A stretch of DNA of 37,633 nt from Marine Group II euryarchaeote MED-G34 (lineage in GTDB: Archaea; Thermoplasmatota; Poseidoniia; Poseidoniales; Thalassarchaeaceae). The stretch lies in the NCBI GenBank assembly GCA_002457605.1, contig NTJT01000010.1, positions 1 to 37,633 on the forward strand. Direction: 5' to 3'. Shown here one piece after another: positions 1 to 8,701 of the stretch. The notes below the pieces were generated by a model. The model saw only the letters and a program-made list of their open reading frames with translations, made no database searches and was not told where the DNA came from. Made by a program: the position numbers and the translations under genes. Each line of letters begins with the position of its first letter. The first letter of the stretch is position 1.

Positions 1-315
1 TCTCGACCTAGGATGCCATACTCGATCGGCCTTCTTCACAGCATACCTACGATAGAAGCTGGTTCTGAAAGAGCCGTGCTCCCAATCATCCCGGGGCAAG
101 TTCCGGATCCGAACTTGCACTTCGACGGATGCAGGTTCCACCCTAGATGCCCCTTCGCCGATGAGAAGTGCATCTCGACCCCTCCGCCGATGTTGGAGGT
201 GGAACCAGGGCACTTCGCTGCCTGCCACCACACAGATCGGACAAATAACGTCTCACAGGTGCAAACCGCATTCGATAGGTTCGCTGCTGAATACGAGTTG
301 GAAGGAGCTGTCTGA
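1..315 (+). CDS. Dipeptide/oligopeptide ABC transporter ATP-binding protein, C-terminal part (DppD-like)
   Basis: The frame is open from the first base, so this is the 3' end of a longer gene; the ATG at 13 is internal. What remains is the C-terminal oligopeptide-transporter signature region (oligo_HPY type): a G-Q-V-P-D-P stretch followed by the cysteine cluster CRFHPRCPFADEKC and a later AACHH. This region follows the nucleotide-binding domain in DppD/OppD ATPases. The next gene starts one base after the stop and encodes the partner ATPase, which is the usual D-F order. The pair would power import of short peptides at the cytoplasmic membrane. The Walker motifs lie upstream of the window, so the substrate class is inferred from family and context only. 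Confidence 0.85.
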   Translation, partial: SRPRMPYSIGLLHSIPTIEAGSERAVLPIIPGQVPDPNLHFDGCRFHPRCPFADEKCISTPPPMLEVEPGHFAACHHTDRTNNVSQVQTAFDRFAAEYELEGAV

Positions 316-316
316 G

Positions 317-1384
317 ATGACCGAGGAGAGCAGGGACGGGGAGATCCTCATTGAGGTCAAGGGCATGAAGAAGTGGTTCCCGATTAAGGGGGGCATGTTC
401 TCCGGCGTCAAGACCTATGTCAGGGCTGTAGATGGGGTTGACCTGCAAATCAAGCGAGGCGAAACGTTGGGGATCGTCGGCGAGTCGGGTTGCGGCAAGA
501 CTACGCTGGGCAGGGTTTTGCTAGGCTTGATACCGATTACTGATGGCTCAGTCCTCTATGGTGGCGAGGATATCAGGACAATTCCAGACAGGGAGCTCAG
601 GAGGAGGATGCAAATCGTCTTCCAAGACCCGGGAGGCTCGATGAACCCTAGGATGTCCGTCAGGTCCATCGTCGGAGAGCCACTACAGGTTAACAGATTG
701 GCTGAGGGCGCTGAACTGACTCAGAAGGTGGCTGACGTGCTTGACTCGGTGGGACTCAAGCGCGAGCACATGAATCGCTTCCCACACGAGTTCTCGGGCG
801 GACAGAAGCAGAGACTCGCATTGGCCAGATCACTCTCACTTGACCCCGAGTTCATCCTCCTGGATGAGCCAACCAGCGCCCTCGACGTCTCGGTGCAGGC
901 TCAAGTGCTAAACCTGCTAGAGGAGATTCAGGAGAAGCACGGCCTCACCTTCGTCTTCATCACCCACGCCTTGAACGTGGTGAATCACATCAGCGACAGG
1001 GTGGCTGTGATGTATCTGGGCAAGATCGTCGAGATCGCCAATACCGCAGACCTGTTCGACAAGCCAGCGCACCCCTACACCCATGCCCTAATGTCCGCGA
1101 TTCCGGAACCGTCCCTCGAGAAGGCCTCTAGAGAGAGGATTGTGCTGAGCGGCGATGTCCCGAGTCCAGCCGACCCTCCTCCTGGGTGTGGGTTCCACAC
1201 TCGCTGCCCGATTGCCGTGGAGGGGCTGTGCGATGTAGAGGAACCACCTCTAGAGATCACCGATTCCGATAGCCACAGGGTGGCCTGTCACTTCCCACTA
1301 GGCCCTGGGATGAAACTCCCGGTCCTAGAAGATACCAAGATTCGCCCTGAAGATGACGACGAGCCGGCCACAATCGTACTCTGA
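317..1384 (+). CDS. Dipeptide/oligopeptide ABC transporter ATP-binding protein (DppF/OppF-like)
   Basis: A 355-residue ATPase. The tracked ORF is longer, but the ATG at 317 has a GAAGGAG ribosome site at 301-307 and begins where family homology begins. Walker A is GESGCGKTT, the ABC signature is FSGGQKQR, and Walker B is ILLDEPTSALD followed by the switch histidine in FITHALN. The C-terminus repeats the oligo_HPY cysteine pattern (GCGFHTRCPIA). DppF/OppF proteins pair with DppD/OppD to drive peptide uptake. The start lies two bases after the stop of the upstream DppD-like gene, so the two are in one operon. The permease and binding-protein genes would lie to the left of the window. Confidence 0.93.
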   Translation: MTEESRDGEILIEVKGMKKWFPIKGGMFSGVKTYVRAVDGVDLQIKRGETLGIVGESGCGKTTLGRVLLGLIPITDGSVLYGGEDIRTIPDRELRRRMQIVFQDPGGSMNPRMSVRSIVGEPLQVNRLAEGAELTQKVADVLDSVGLKREHMNRFPHEFSGGQKQRLALARSLSLDPEFILLDEPTSALDVSVQAQVLNLLEEIQEKHGLTFVFITHALNVVNHISDRVAVMYLGKIVEIANTADLFDKPAHPYTHALMSAIPEPSLEKASRERIVLSGDVPSPADPPPGCGFHTRCPIAVEGLCDVEEPPLEITDSDSHRVACHFPLGPGMKLPVLEDTKIRPEDDDEPATIVL

Positions 1385-1393
1385 GGGATAATT

Positions 1394-1765
1394 ATGGAAG
1401 AGAACGAAGTTGAATCAGAACGACTCGAAAACCCTCCTCCTATGTTCGACAAGAAGGAGGAGGCCGAAGCTGCCTTCTGGAGGCTGAAGAAGGCCTCTGA
1501 TAAGAGCAGAGAGGAGAGGGTAAAGCGAGTTCTGGCTCAGGAGAGCGAGGGGATTCTGACTACGCTCGGCAGAGTGGTGTACATTTCGGCGTGCATATTG
1601 TTTGATGGCTTGGTGCTGATGGAAATCCCAGTTAGCATGGGCAAGACCCTAGTTGCTTGGACTCTCTATACTGTCCTGCTGGTAGTTGCAATCAAGTTAC
1701 AGTACAATCTCTATGAGAAGTGGTTCGACGTCGATATCAGTGAGATGGATTTTGATCAGCAGTGA
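1394..1765 (+). CDS. Small membrane protein of unknown function
   Basis: A 123-residue protein that I do not recognise. A charged N-terminal half, rich in Glu and Lys and probably helical or coiled (roughly residues 1-50), is followed by two hydrophobic segments near residues 57-75 and 85-103 and a short acidic tail ending in DFDQQ. It starts 9 bases after the ABC ATPase stop behind GAGGGA, so it is probably the last gene of the peptide-importer operon and may be an accessory membrane protein. Its last 29 bases overlap the 3' end of the convergent MFS gene. No catalytic motif is visible. Confidence 0.7.
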   Translation: MEENEVESERLENPPPMFDKKEEAEAAFWRLKKASDKSREERVKRVLAQESEGILTTLGRVVYISACILFDGLVLMEIPVSMGKTLVAWTLYTVLLVVAIKLQYNLYEKWFDVDISEMDFDQQ

Positions 1766-2987
1766 TTGGGAAGTGCTCAGTGTCTATCCTTTCGAACCGC
1801 CTGAATGAGGGAACAATCAGCCCAGCAGTTGTTGTCAGTACCATGAACGCCACTGCAATCGAGTAGGTCGTCAAGACGTTGGTTGCTTCAATCATCGCAC
1901 CCCCTAGAATAGGGGCAAATGGAATGAATATCAGTGAGCCTATGGCATCTAGGGAGTTCACCCTACCTCTGAGATGCTGGTCGACGCTGTCGGACATTGT
2001 AGTTCTCCAAATCACCCCCAAGGTCCCGCCCAGCACGCCTTCAAGTAAGACGAAGACAAGTATTGCCCAGAATGGAATCGGCATTGCCCACATCAGCATA
2101 CACCATGCTATTCCACCGATGAAAATGTAGAACACTTTACCTCTAATCTCCTTAGGTATGGGCCGGATTCCACCGAGAATGGATCCTATCATGGCTCCTA
2201 ATGCACCCACCGCGCCGAACAGCCCGTATTCATTAGCCCCGAGTCCCTTATTCTCGACGATGAACGGGACCCCTATCTCGATGGCAGAGTCTCCTATGTG
2301 CCATATCATGAACATCAGTATCCCTGCGAACAGCCACGGTTGAGTCTTGACGAAGGCCCATGCCTCGACCACTTCTTCCCGAAGGTCCCCGACTTCTTCC
2401 TCCCGAACCACCGGGACTTCTGATATCGTCCACAAAATCACTCCGCTAAACAAGAACGTGACGACATCTATCAGAAGACAGATCTCTATTCCCCATAGTC
2501 CCACGGTGAAGCCTCCTATTAGGGGCCCTAGCATCCACGCAGTAGTCATTGCAACTCCCCTCAAGGCGTTGGCCTGAGGGAGCAGATCCTCCTCGACGAG
2601 ATCGGGCACTAAGGCCCCTATTGCAGGTATGGAGAATGCCGTGGCTCCACCTGTGAGAAAGGTCACCACGAGCAATGTTTTGATTTCGTCGAAGCCGGCC
2701 AGAAGCGCAATTATGCCTAGGCTTACGAGTACTGCCTGTGACAGGTCCGCCATCAGGGCGACGGTCCTGCGAGGCATCCTGTCTACCACCATCCCGCCAT
2801 AGAGTAGGAGGGGCAGGTGGCCGAGGAAGTAGGCAGTCCAGATGAGCCCGAATGCCTTGGGTCCACCAATCTGAGCAACTGTCCAACTCATCCCGATGAT
2901 GAAGATTGAGCTGCCCATCATATTGACACCGTTACCGATGAGTAAACGGCGGAACTCGGGGATGCCCCATGCATCTCTCATACTCAT
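1737..2987 (-). CDS. Major facilitator superfamily transporter (MFS_3/EntS-like)
   Basis: A 416-residue protein with about 12 hydrophobic segments. The loop after the second segment carries the MFS motif-A-like stretch GGMVVDRMPRRTVALMAD, and a second internal half begins near residue 215. The charged central loop (EEEVGDLREEVVEAW) between segments 6 and 7 is typical of the MFS_3 group, which includes enterobactin exporter EntS and many drug exporters. The substrate cannot be told from sequence. The gene faces away from the glutamate synthase operon across a shared AT-rich promoter region and overlaps the convergent upstream gene by 29 bases. The second in-frame Met (residue 3) is an equally possible start. 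Confidence 0.88.
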   Translation of the reverse strand: MSMRDAWGIPEFRRLLIGNGVNMMGSSIFIIGMSWTVAQIGGPKAFGLIWTAYFLGHLPLLLYGGMVVDRMPRRTVALMADLSQAVLVSLGIIALLAGFDEIKTLLVVTFLTGGATAFSIPAIGALVPDLVEEDLLPQANALRGVAMTTAWMLGPLIGGFTVGLWGIEICLLIDVVTFLFSGVILWTISEVPVVREEEVGDLREEVVEAWAFVKTQPWLFAGILMFMIWHIGDSAIEIGVPFIVENKGLGANEYGLFGAVGALGAMIGSILGGIRPIPKEIRGKVFYIFIGGIAWCMLMWAMPIPFWAILVFVLLEGVLGGTLGVIWRTTMSDSVDQHLRGRVNSLDAIGSLIFIPFAPILGGAMIEATNVLTTYSIAVAFMVLTTTAGLIVPSFRRFERIDTEHFPITADQNPSH

Positions 2988-3246
2988 GAATCAATGGCAA
3001 GATTCAGGCCATTTCAACGTGCCTCAGGATGACTGGCAGATGGTGCAGATGAACGCTTGGACAAAGATGAACGAGACCACAAATCATAGATATTAAAATT
3101 TATCAATATATTGTAATATTTTGTTCATACGTTCAATAATTAAGTATTATTGTGGATATAAGCACAGGATTGCATCAAATGAATATACAAACGACCGAAT
3201 GATTATAGCACTCCCTCGCACACCTGCACGTATCCGGGGGAGCATT
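2988..3246. promoter_or_regulatory. Divergent AT-rich promoter region with paired inverted repeats
   Basis: This 259-base gap separates the MFS gene (-) from the glutamate synthase operon (+). Bases about 3080-3210 are strikingly AT-rich compared with the GC-richer flanks. Two symmetric elements share half-sites: CAATATATTG at 3104-3113 (perfect 10-base palindrome) and CAATAAT-TAAGT-ATTATTG at 3134-3152 (7-base arms). Both can be read as CAATA...TATTG. GATTATAG near 3199-3206 is a plausible TATA box for the operon, and GGGGGAG at 3236-3242 is the ribosome site for the start at 3247. No convincing gene lies here; the ORF upstream of 3247 in the same frame is AT-rich leader. Confidence 0.5.
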
Positions 3247-4770
3247 ATGTTAGAATCAGCGACGCATGTTGGTCTGCAAGCTACCGATGGCCCGCTGACA
3301 ATAGACCAGTTCGGTGCCGAATCGGCCCGGATAGGGAGGAGTATAGCCGATGAATATCACCGCTACCACATCGAGACCGAAGAGGTCGATGATGCCGACC
3401 CGCTGCCACACAGGTTCCTCGTAAAGGTCGGTAAGGTCGGGCTGGCTAAGCTCATTGGCAAGGAGGCCCTGAAGTACTTCGGACAGTTCGACGTTATCCT
3501 CGCTAGACCCTGCACCTACGGCGTGTTCTCGGGACCTGTGGGTGGCTTCGTCCCGAGACCAAAGTTGTGCGTTGGCTGTCTCAGGTGCGAAGTCCAGCAC
3601 CCCGAATTCGTGAAGGTTCTACCCAACCCGGATCTGCTCACACTGGGAGATTCCTACACGACTCCCGGTCATATCACGGCCATTGATGAGGAAGCTAAGA
3701 AGGGAATGGTTCCGGTGCGCGGGCAAGGGTACAGAGGACGCTTCGGTGGACCCGGTTTCGATGGCATGCTGACAGACATGTCAGAGATTGTGCGCCCTAG
3801 TAGGGACGGAATCCACGGGCGCGAGCTGATTGGCACAGCGGTGGATATCGGTAGCAAGCCGATGCACCTGTCTTTCGATTCCAATGGGAAACTATCTGGG
3901 AGCATACCTGAGATGTTCACAATTCAGGTCCCGTTTATTTTTGACCTCCCGCCGGGCGACCTCGGCACACCGCAGTTGGCTAGTGTGGTTGATTCAACCA
4001 GTAGGCGAATAGACACTCTGGCATGCTTAGATGCCCACACTGTGGCAAGATTGGGGCTGGACGCACCCAACATCGTCCCGGTACTCGACAACACTGAGGC
4101 ATCTCGGGTCTCAGAGTTTCCAAACGCGAGGCTGATTGAGCTGCGATCATCACCTGACCGACCGTGGGGCTGGGACGCTGCTGGTTTTGATATCGCCACC
4201 GAGGCCACCGACGCGATGATTGGAATCCGAATACACTTCGAAGAGGGCTGGCAGAATCGGATGACTCAGGCAGTCGAGTCCGGAGTCAAGGTGATTCACC
4301 TGCTCGCGGATCTGCACGGCCGCGGATCCGACGACACCTTCGTCACTGAACTGTTCAAGGAGGCCCACATGCTTCTCATTGAGCAGGGTCGCCGGGACAC
4401 CGTCACCCTATTTGGCGGCGGAGGTATTGTCGGAGCTGACCATGTCCCCAAGGCTATCATCAGTGGACTCGACGCAGTCACACTCGATCTGCCGGTGCTG
4501 TTCGCCCTACAGGGCCGCTCTAATGGCTCGCTCAGGCAGCGAAAACAGGTCGCTGGGACGCTGCCGAGGCATTTGGATCAGGATTGGGCGGAGCAGAGGC
4601 TCACCAACCTGTGTGGCTCATGGAGGGACCAACTGTTGGAGATACTCGGAGCGATGGGAATTCGCGAGGTTCGCAGACTGAGAGGAGAGTTTGGCCGCTC
4701 GATGATAGTCAAGCACCTAGAGGACGAGGCCTTCGAGGGAATCGCAGGCTATGTAGGAGGTGATTGCTGA
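3247..4770 (+). CDS. Glutamate synthase-like FMN-domain protein, divergent paralogue with a four-cysteine motif
   Basis: 507 residues from the ATG at 3247, chosen over the tracked start at 3121 because GGGGGAG lies 5 bases upstream and the extra N-terminus is AT-rich leader. The later half looks like a GltB/alpha-hydroxyacid-oxidase TIM barrel: RPSRDGIHGREL near residue 189, and LFGGGGIVGADH followed by AIISGLDAVTLDL near 395-420. Upstream are four cysteines, C89, C108, C111 and C114 (CVGCLRC), which could bind an Fe-S cluster. It is coupled to the next gene (ATG overlaps its stop), which encodes a second and more canonical FMN domain. I infer that it is a partner subunit or electron-entry protein of the same complex. 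FMN binding by this copy is uncertain because the usual glycine-rich loops are weak. Confidence 0.75.
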   Translation: MLESATHVGLQATDGPLTIDQFGAESARIGRSIADEYHRYHIETEEVDDADPLPHRFLVKVGKVGLAKLIGKEALKYFGQFDVILARPCTYGVFSGPVGGFVPRPKLCVGCLRCEVQHPEFVKVLPNPDLLTLGDSYTTPGHITAIDEEAKKGMVPVRGQGYRGRFGGPGFDGMLTDMSEIVRPSRDGIHGRELIGTAVDIGSKPMHLSFDSNGKLSGSIPEMFTIQVPFIFDLPPGDLGTPQLASVVDSTSRRIDTLACLDAHTVARLGLDAPNIVPVLDNTEASRVSEFPNARLIELRSSPDRPWGWDAAGFDIATEATDAMIGIRIHFEEGWQNRMTQAVESGVKVIHLLADLHGRGSDDTFVTELFKEAHMLLIEQGRRDTVTLFGGGGIVGADHVPKAIISGLDAVTLDLPVLFALQGRSNGSLRQRKQVAGTLPRHLDQDWAEQRLTNLCGSWRDQLLEILGAMGIREVRRLRGEFGRSMIVKHLEDEAFEGIAGYVGGDC

Positions 4771-6125
4771 TGGCCGTGCTCCAGGATATAGTCGACGCTT
4801 ACCAAGGTAAGATCGTGAAGCCCAGCGAGACTCTGATCCACAAGACCACCCACCTGCTGCAGGACGGGATGAACATGAGGGCGTTCGGCGAATACGAAAA
4901 GCCAAAGGCGCTCGGAGATGCTCGATGGACTGACGAACTTATCCTCTCGACCTGGTACATGGCTGAGACCGGGGAGGTTCCTGATAATCTGAACTTCAAG
5001 ACAGGAAAGAGCGACGGTGGTTTTGACAGACTCGATTTCCAGTTTCTGCCAGAGAGTGATTGGCTGGAACACTCAGAAGCCATTGACACCAAGTTGCCGC
5101 TGAACCGCCGTGGTGACGAGAAGAACAAGATTGAGATTGACATACCCTGGTATGGCGGGGGGATGTCGTATGGTTCTGTTTCAGTCAACGTGATGATGTC
5201 AAGGGCGAAGAACGCCAGACAATGGAATTCATTCATGTCTACGGGCGAGGGAGGATACCCGCCTGAGTTGTATGAGGTCAAGGAGAATGTCATCACTCAG
5301 GTAGCAACGGGATACTTTGGCGTTGAGGAGGAGACCATTCAAGCCGCCCCCATTATCGAATTCAAGTACGCGCAGGGCGCCAAACCGGGTCTCGGAGGAC
5401 ACCTGCTCGCAGCCAAGGCAGGAGAAGAGGTTGCAAAGTTACGCGGCTCGGTCCCATTTGTCAGCCTGTTCAGCCCATTTCCCTTCCACTCCACATATTC
5501 TGTCGAGGACCACTCAAAGCACCTCGATTGGATAGAGACAGTCAATCCGAAGGCAATACTCTCTGTCAAGGTCAGCACTCCTCATGATGTAGACATGGTC
5601 GCAGTCGGCTCGTACTACGCAGGTGCACACATAATTCACCTCGACGGTGGTTACGGCGGTACCGGGGCGGCACCTGAGATTGCCAAGAAGAATATCGCCA
5701 TGCCCATTGAATTGGCCATACCAAAAGTCCACAAGTTCCTACAGAAGGAAGGGGTCCGCGACAAGGTCACCATCATCGCGAGCGGAGGAGTCAGGACGGC
5801 TGACGACATCGCCAAGGCAATCGCTCTCGGTGCCGACGGCTGCGTATTGGGGACCACTGATCTGGTTGGCATGGGGTGCACCCGGTGCTCAAATTGTGAA
5901 GGTGGCCCGTCTGGACGCGGCTGCCCTTGGGGCCTCACCACCACTGATATCGAGTTGCAGGAGTGGGTGCAGCAGGACTGGGGCGCCAAGAGACTCGACA
6001 ACTTGTATACGGCAATGCAGTGGAGGCTGCGCGATATCCTTCGCAAGTTAGGCCTGAGTAACGTCCGCGAGTTGAGGGGCAGGACTGATTTGCTGAAGTA
6101 CATCGGCAAGGAGGCAGGTGAATGA
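4770..6125 (+). CDS. Glutamate synthase, FMN/Fe-S domain protein (GltB central-domain type)
   Basis: 451 residues starting at the ATG that overlaps the previous stop (TGATG), behind TAGGAGGTGA. It matches the synthase domain of glutamate synthase: GGGMSYGSVS near 125, STGEGGYPPE, the AQGAKPGLGG loop, the barrel phosphate/FMN loop LDGGYGGTGAAPE near 295, and ASGGVRTADDIAKAIALGAD. A cysteine cluster CTRCSNCEGGPSGRGCP near 371-387 fits the Fe-S site that follows the barrel in this family. The reaction expected is transfer of ammonia, released by the glutaminase subunit, onto 2-oxoglutarate to give glutamate. No NADPH-type small subunit (GltD) is encoded nearby, so ferredoxin is the likely donor. 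The N-methylglutamate synthase (MgsC) branch is an alternative that cannot be excluded. Confidence 0.9.
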   Translation: MAVLQDIVDAYQGKIVKPSETLIHKTTHLLQDGMNMRAFGEYEKPKALGDARWTDELILSTWYMAETGEVPDNLNFKTGKSDGGFDRLDFQFLPESDWLEHSEAIDTKLPLNRRGDEKNKIEIDIPWYGGGMSYGSVSVNVMMSRAKNARQWNSFMSTGEGGYPPELYEVKENVITQVATGYFGVEEETIQAAPIIEFKYAQGAKPGLGGHLLAAKAGEEVAKLRGSVPFVSLFSPFPFHSTYSVEDHSKHLDWIETVNPKAILSVKVSTPHDVDMVAVGSYYAGAHIIHLDGGYGGTGAAPEIAKKNIAMPIELAIPKVHKFLQKEGVRDKVTIIASGGVRTADDIAKAIALGADGCVLGTTDLVGMGCTRCSNCEGGPSGRGCPWGLTTTDIELQEWVQQDWGAKRLDNLYTAMQWRLRDILRKLGLSNVRELRGRTDLLKYIGKEAGE

Positions 6126-8701
6126 TTGATCCTTCAAAGATAATTCAGGCCCGCCGCGAGATGACGGCGAGTCACCCGAAATTCGAGCGCCGTGATGAGG
6201 ACGCCGCCGAGGGAGGATGCGGAGTCGTTGGACTGGCTTCGGAGATTCCTGTGGCGGGCCGCCATCTGTTTGACTCGCTTGAGCAGATGAGGAACCGAGG
6301 AAACGGTAAGGGCGGCGGAGTGGCCATGGTGGGGCTGGACCCTGAGCAGTTCGGAGTCACTGCATCGATTCTGGCCGACTCATACCTCTATGCTGTTGCC
6401 TACCTAGACTCCAGAGTTCGTGATGCAGTCGAAGAGACCTTCATCCATTCTAATTTCCATGTCGACCACATCCACGAGATGCCAGCCCTAGAGACATGGG
6501 AAAATGATCTCCCTGCGCTTGACACCCGTCCGCCCGACGTCGTGTGCTACTTTGTCAGGCCACGTGAGGACGTTCTCGACGAGTTCATCTCTGTCAATCT
6601 GCAAGACACTATCGACCCGAACGACAGGGAGGCCGCCTCCGAGGAATTTGTTTTCCACACCACCCATTCTCTAAACGTCGAGTTCTATGCTAAAGACGGA
6701 AGGACAGATGCCTTCGTGCTGAGTCATGGCAGGGATCTCCTGATCCTCAAAATAGTAGGTTACGCCGAAGATGTGATTCGCTTCTACTGCCTCGATGACG
6801 TGACCGCCCACGTCTGGATTGGACACCATCGTTATCCTACCCGAGGGAGGGTGACGCATCCTGGGGGGGCCCACCCGTTCGGACAGGGCATAGACTGCGC
6901 GCTGGTGCACAACGGTGACTTCTCGAATTACGTCTCTGTAAAGGACTACCTTGCACAGAGAGGGATGGAGCCGCTATTCTTCACAGACACCGAGGTTGGA
7001 GCACTGGCATTTGACCTACATCGCCGAGTCTACGGATACAGTATGGAGCACGTCATAGAGAGCCTAGCGCCCACAAGTGAGCTCGACTACGTGATGCTAC
7101 CGGAGGACAAGCAAGAGGTATACTCTGCCATTCAGAGGACGCATATTCACGGAAGTCCCGACGGCCCATGGTTCTTCATCATCGCACAGTCCGAAGGAAC
7201 TACTCACAGGCTGATTGGAATCACCGATACCAGCATGCTCAGGCCCCAGGTCTTCGCCTACCAGCGTGGCGAGGTCGGGATAGCATTCTGTGGCTCGGAA
7301 AAACAGGTCATAGACGCGGTGCTCGATAGCCTCGCCTCAGAGGATAAGAGGTTCTGGCGTCGCGCTGATGAGTACTGGAACGCTAGAGGCGGTTCCTATA
7401 CTGACGGCGGGGCTTTCCTATTCGATGTCAGACCGACCGAAGATGGCGGCAAGGAATTAGTCATGACGAACAAGTTCGGAGATGTGGTGGACACCCATCC
7501 ATCGGGTGGGCACGGAGTGGCAGATGCCGCTGAAGAGTCACCACTGGAAATCGACAAAATGGATTCGGAACTCGCTTACTTATCAGTTCTAGAGGCACTC
7601 CCTCACATGGGATGGCCAGAGGCTCTTGCGACCCTTGAAGCCATTGAGTCAAACGCTTTGTCAGCAGGACGCGAATGGGCTTGGAATCTCCTAAGCAAGC
7701 TTCTAGACAGGAGGTATGACACTGGTTCGTTGAGGCGAAGCCGATGGCTCGACTCAGTAGAGGCATCTCTTATCAGGACTATTTCGGCGGCGAGGCACCA
7801 GCCTTGCGACAGTTTCGTCGGACAGGTTACTCTCGGACATCATCCTACTCCAGTTTCAGATACTCAGAGGATTGTTGTCGATGCGAGACCATACCCTCCA
7901 GAGGGCACCGACTCTCTAGCACTCGAGCTAGTTGCCCTTCACAAGGCAGGATGGAAACGCTTCGTCCTGTTGCACTGTAGAGGCCATCGTTTCATCGGTA
8001 ATGGCTTCGGCCCAAGCACCTCAGACGTCGAGATAGATGTTCTGGGGGCTGTTGGTGACTATCTTGGCAGTGGCAGTGATGGAATGAGGATAACAATGCA
8101 CGGCAACGCACAGGATCAAGTCGCCCAGATTCACAAGTCAGGGGAACTTGTCGTCCACGGCGACGTTGGCCAGTGCTACGGTTACGGTTCCAAGGGAGGC
8201 AGACTGTTCGTCCTCGGTAACGCTGCTGGAAGGCCGATGATTAACGCCGTGGGTAGTCCCAAGGTTGTCATCAACGGCACGGCTCTAGACTATCTGGCTG
8301 AGTCTTTCATGGCAGGAGATCCGCTTGAAGGAGGGGGGTTTGTCATTATCAATGGGATGAGATTCGACCAGCGAGGGGAGATGTCAGCACTGGAGACTCC
8401 GTATCCTGGTGGAAACCTGTTCTCTCTGGCCAGTGGAGGGGCGATTTACATCCGCGACCCACATAAGCGACTCTCGGACTCACAACTCAATGGTGGTGCC
8501 TTCACCGAGATGAAAGATGAGGACTGGGTCGTCGTCGAACCTATGTTGCAGCGAAACGAGGAGCACTTTGGTATCCCTATGCAGAGACTGCTTACAGTCG
8601 AAGGCGAACTCGTCAGCCCGGCTGAGGTGTATCGAAAAATAATCCCTGTGAAGTCGAAGACTCTGCATGCTGAGGCAGCATGGGCAGGTCACGTCGACTG
8701 A
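6122..8701 (+). CDS. Glutamate synthase glutaminase subunit fused to GXGXG domain
   Basis: 859 residues; ATG overlaps the preceding stop (ATGA). The N-terminal class II glutamine amidotransferase has its catalytic cysteine at residue 33 (GGCGVVG), so about 32 residues must be removed to expose it, as in bacterial GltB and PurF. Other active-site parts are HHRYPTRG near 237 and HNGDFSN near 262. About residues 430-575 match nothing I know. From about 577 the protein becomes the beta-helix GXGXG domain (GQCYGYGSKGGRLFVLGNAAG near 690), normally the C-terminal part of bacterial GltB and separate in many archaea. The fusion joins the first and last GltB parts while the FMN part is encoded separately upstream. 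The end overlaps the convergent oxidase gene by 13 bases. Confidence 0.9.
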   Translation: MIDPSKIIQARREMTASHPKFERRDEDAAEGGCGVVGLASEIPVAGRHLFDSLEQMRNRGNGKGGGVAMVGLDPEQFGVTASILADSYLYAVAYLDSRVRDAVEETFIHSNFHVDHIHEMPALETWENDLPALDTRPPDVVCYFVRPREDVLDEFISVNLQDTIDPNDREAASEEFVFHTTHSLNVEFYAKDGRTDAFVLSHGRDLLILKIVGYAEDVIRFYCLDDVTAHVWIGHHRYPTRGRVTHPGGAHPFGQGIDCALVHNGDFSNYVSVKDYLAQRGMEPLFFTDTEVGALAFDLHRRVYGYSMEHVIESLAPTSELDYVMLPEDKQEVYSAIQRTHIHGSPDGPWFFIIAQSEGTTHRLIGITDTSMLRPQVFAYQRGEVGIAFCGSEKQVIDAVLDSLASEDKRFWRRADEYWNARGGSYTDGGAFLFDVRPTEDGGKELVMTNKFGDVVDTHPSGGHGVADAAEESPLEIDKMDSELAYLSVLEALPHMGWPEALATLEAIESNALSAGREWAWNLLSKLLDRRYDTGSLRRSRWLDSVEASLIRTISAARHQPCDSFVGQVTLGHHPTPVSDTQRIVVDARPYPPEGTDSLALELVALHKAGWKRFVLLHCRGHRFIGNGFGPSTSDVEIDVLGAVGDYLGSGSDGMRITMHGNAQDQVAQIHKSGELVVHGDVGQCYGYGSKGGRLFVLGNAAGRPMINAVGSPKVVINGTALDYLAESFMAGDPLEGGGFVIINGMRFDQRGEMSALETPYPGGNLFSLASGGAIYIRDPHKRLSDSQLNGGAFTEMKDEDWVVVEPMLQRNEEHFGIPMQRLLTVEGELVSPAEVYRKIIPVKSKTLHAEAAWAGHVD

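Noticed and set aside
3121-3246. N-terminal extension of the first glutamate synthase-like gene (tracked start 3121)
   Set aside because: The extra 42 codons lie in the AT-rich promoter island, and a good ribosome site precedes the ATG at 3247.
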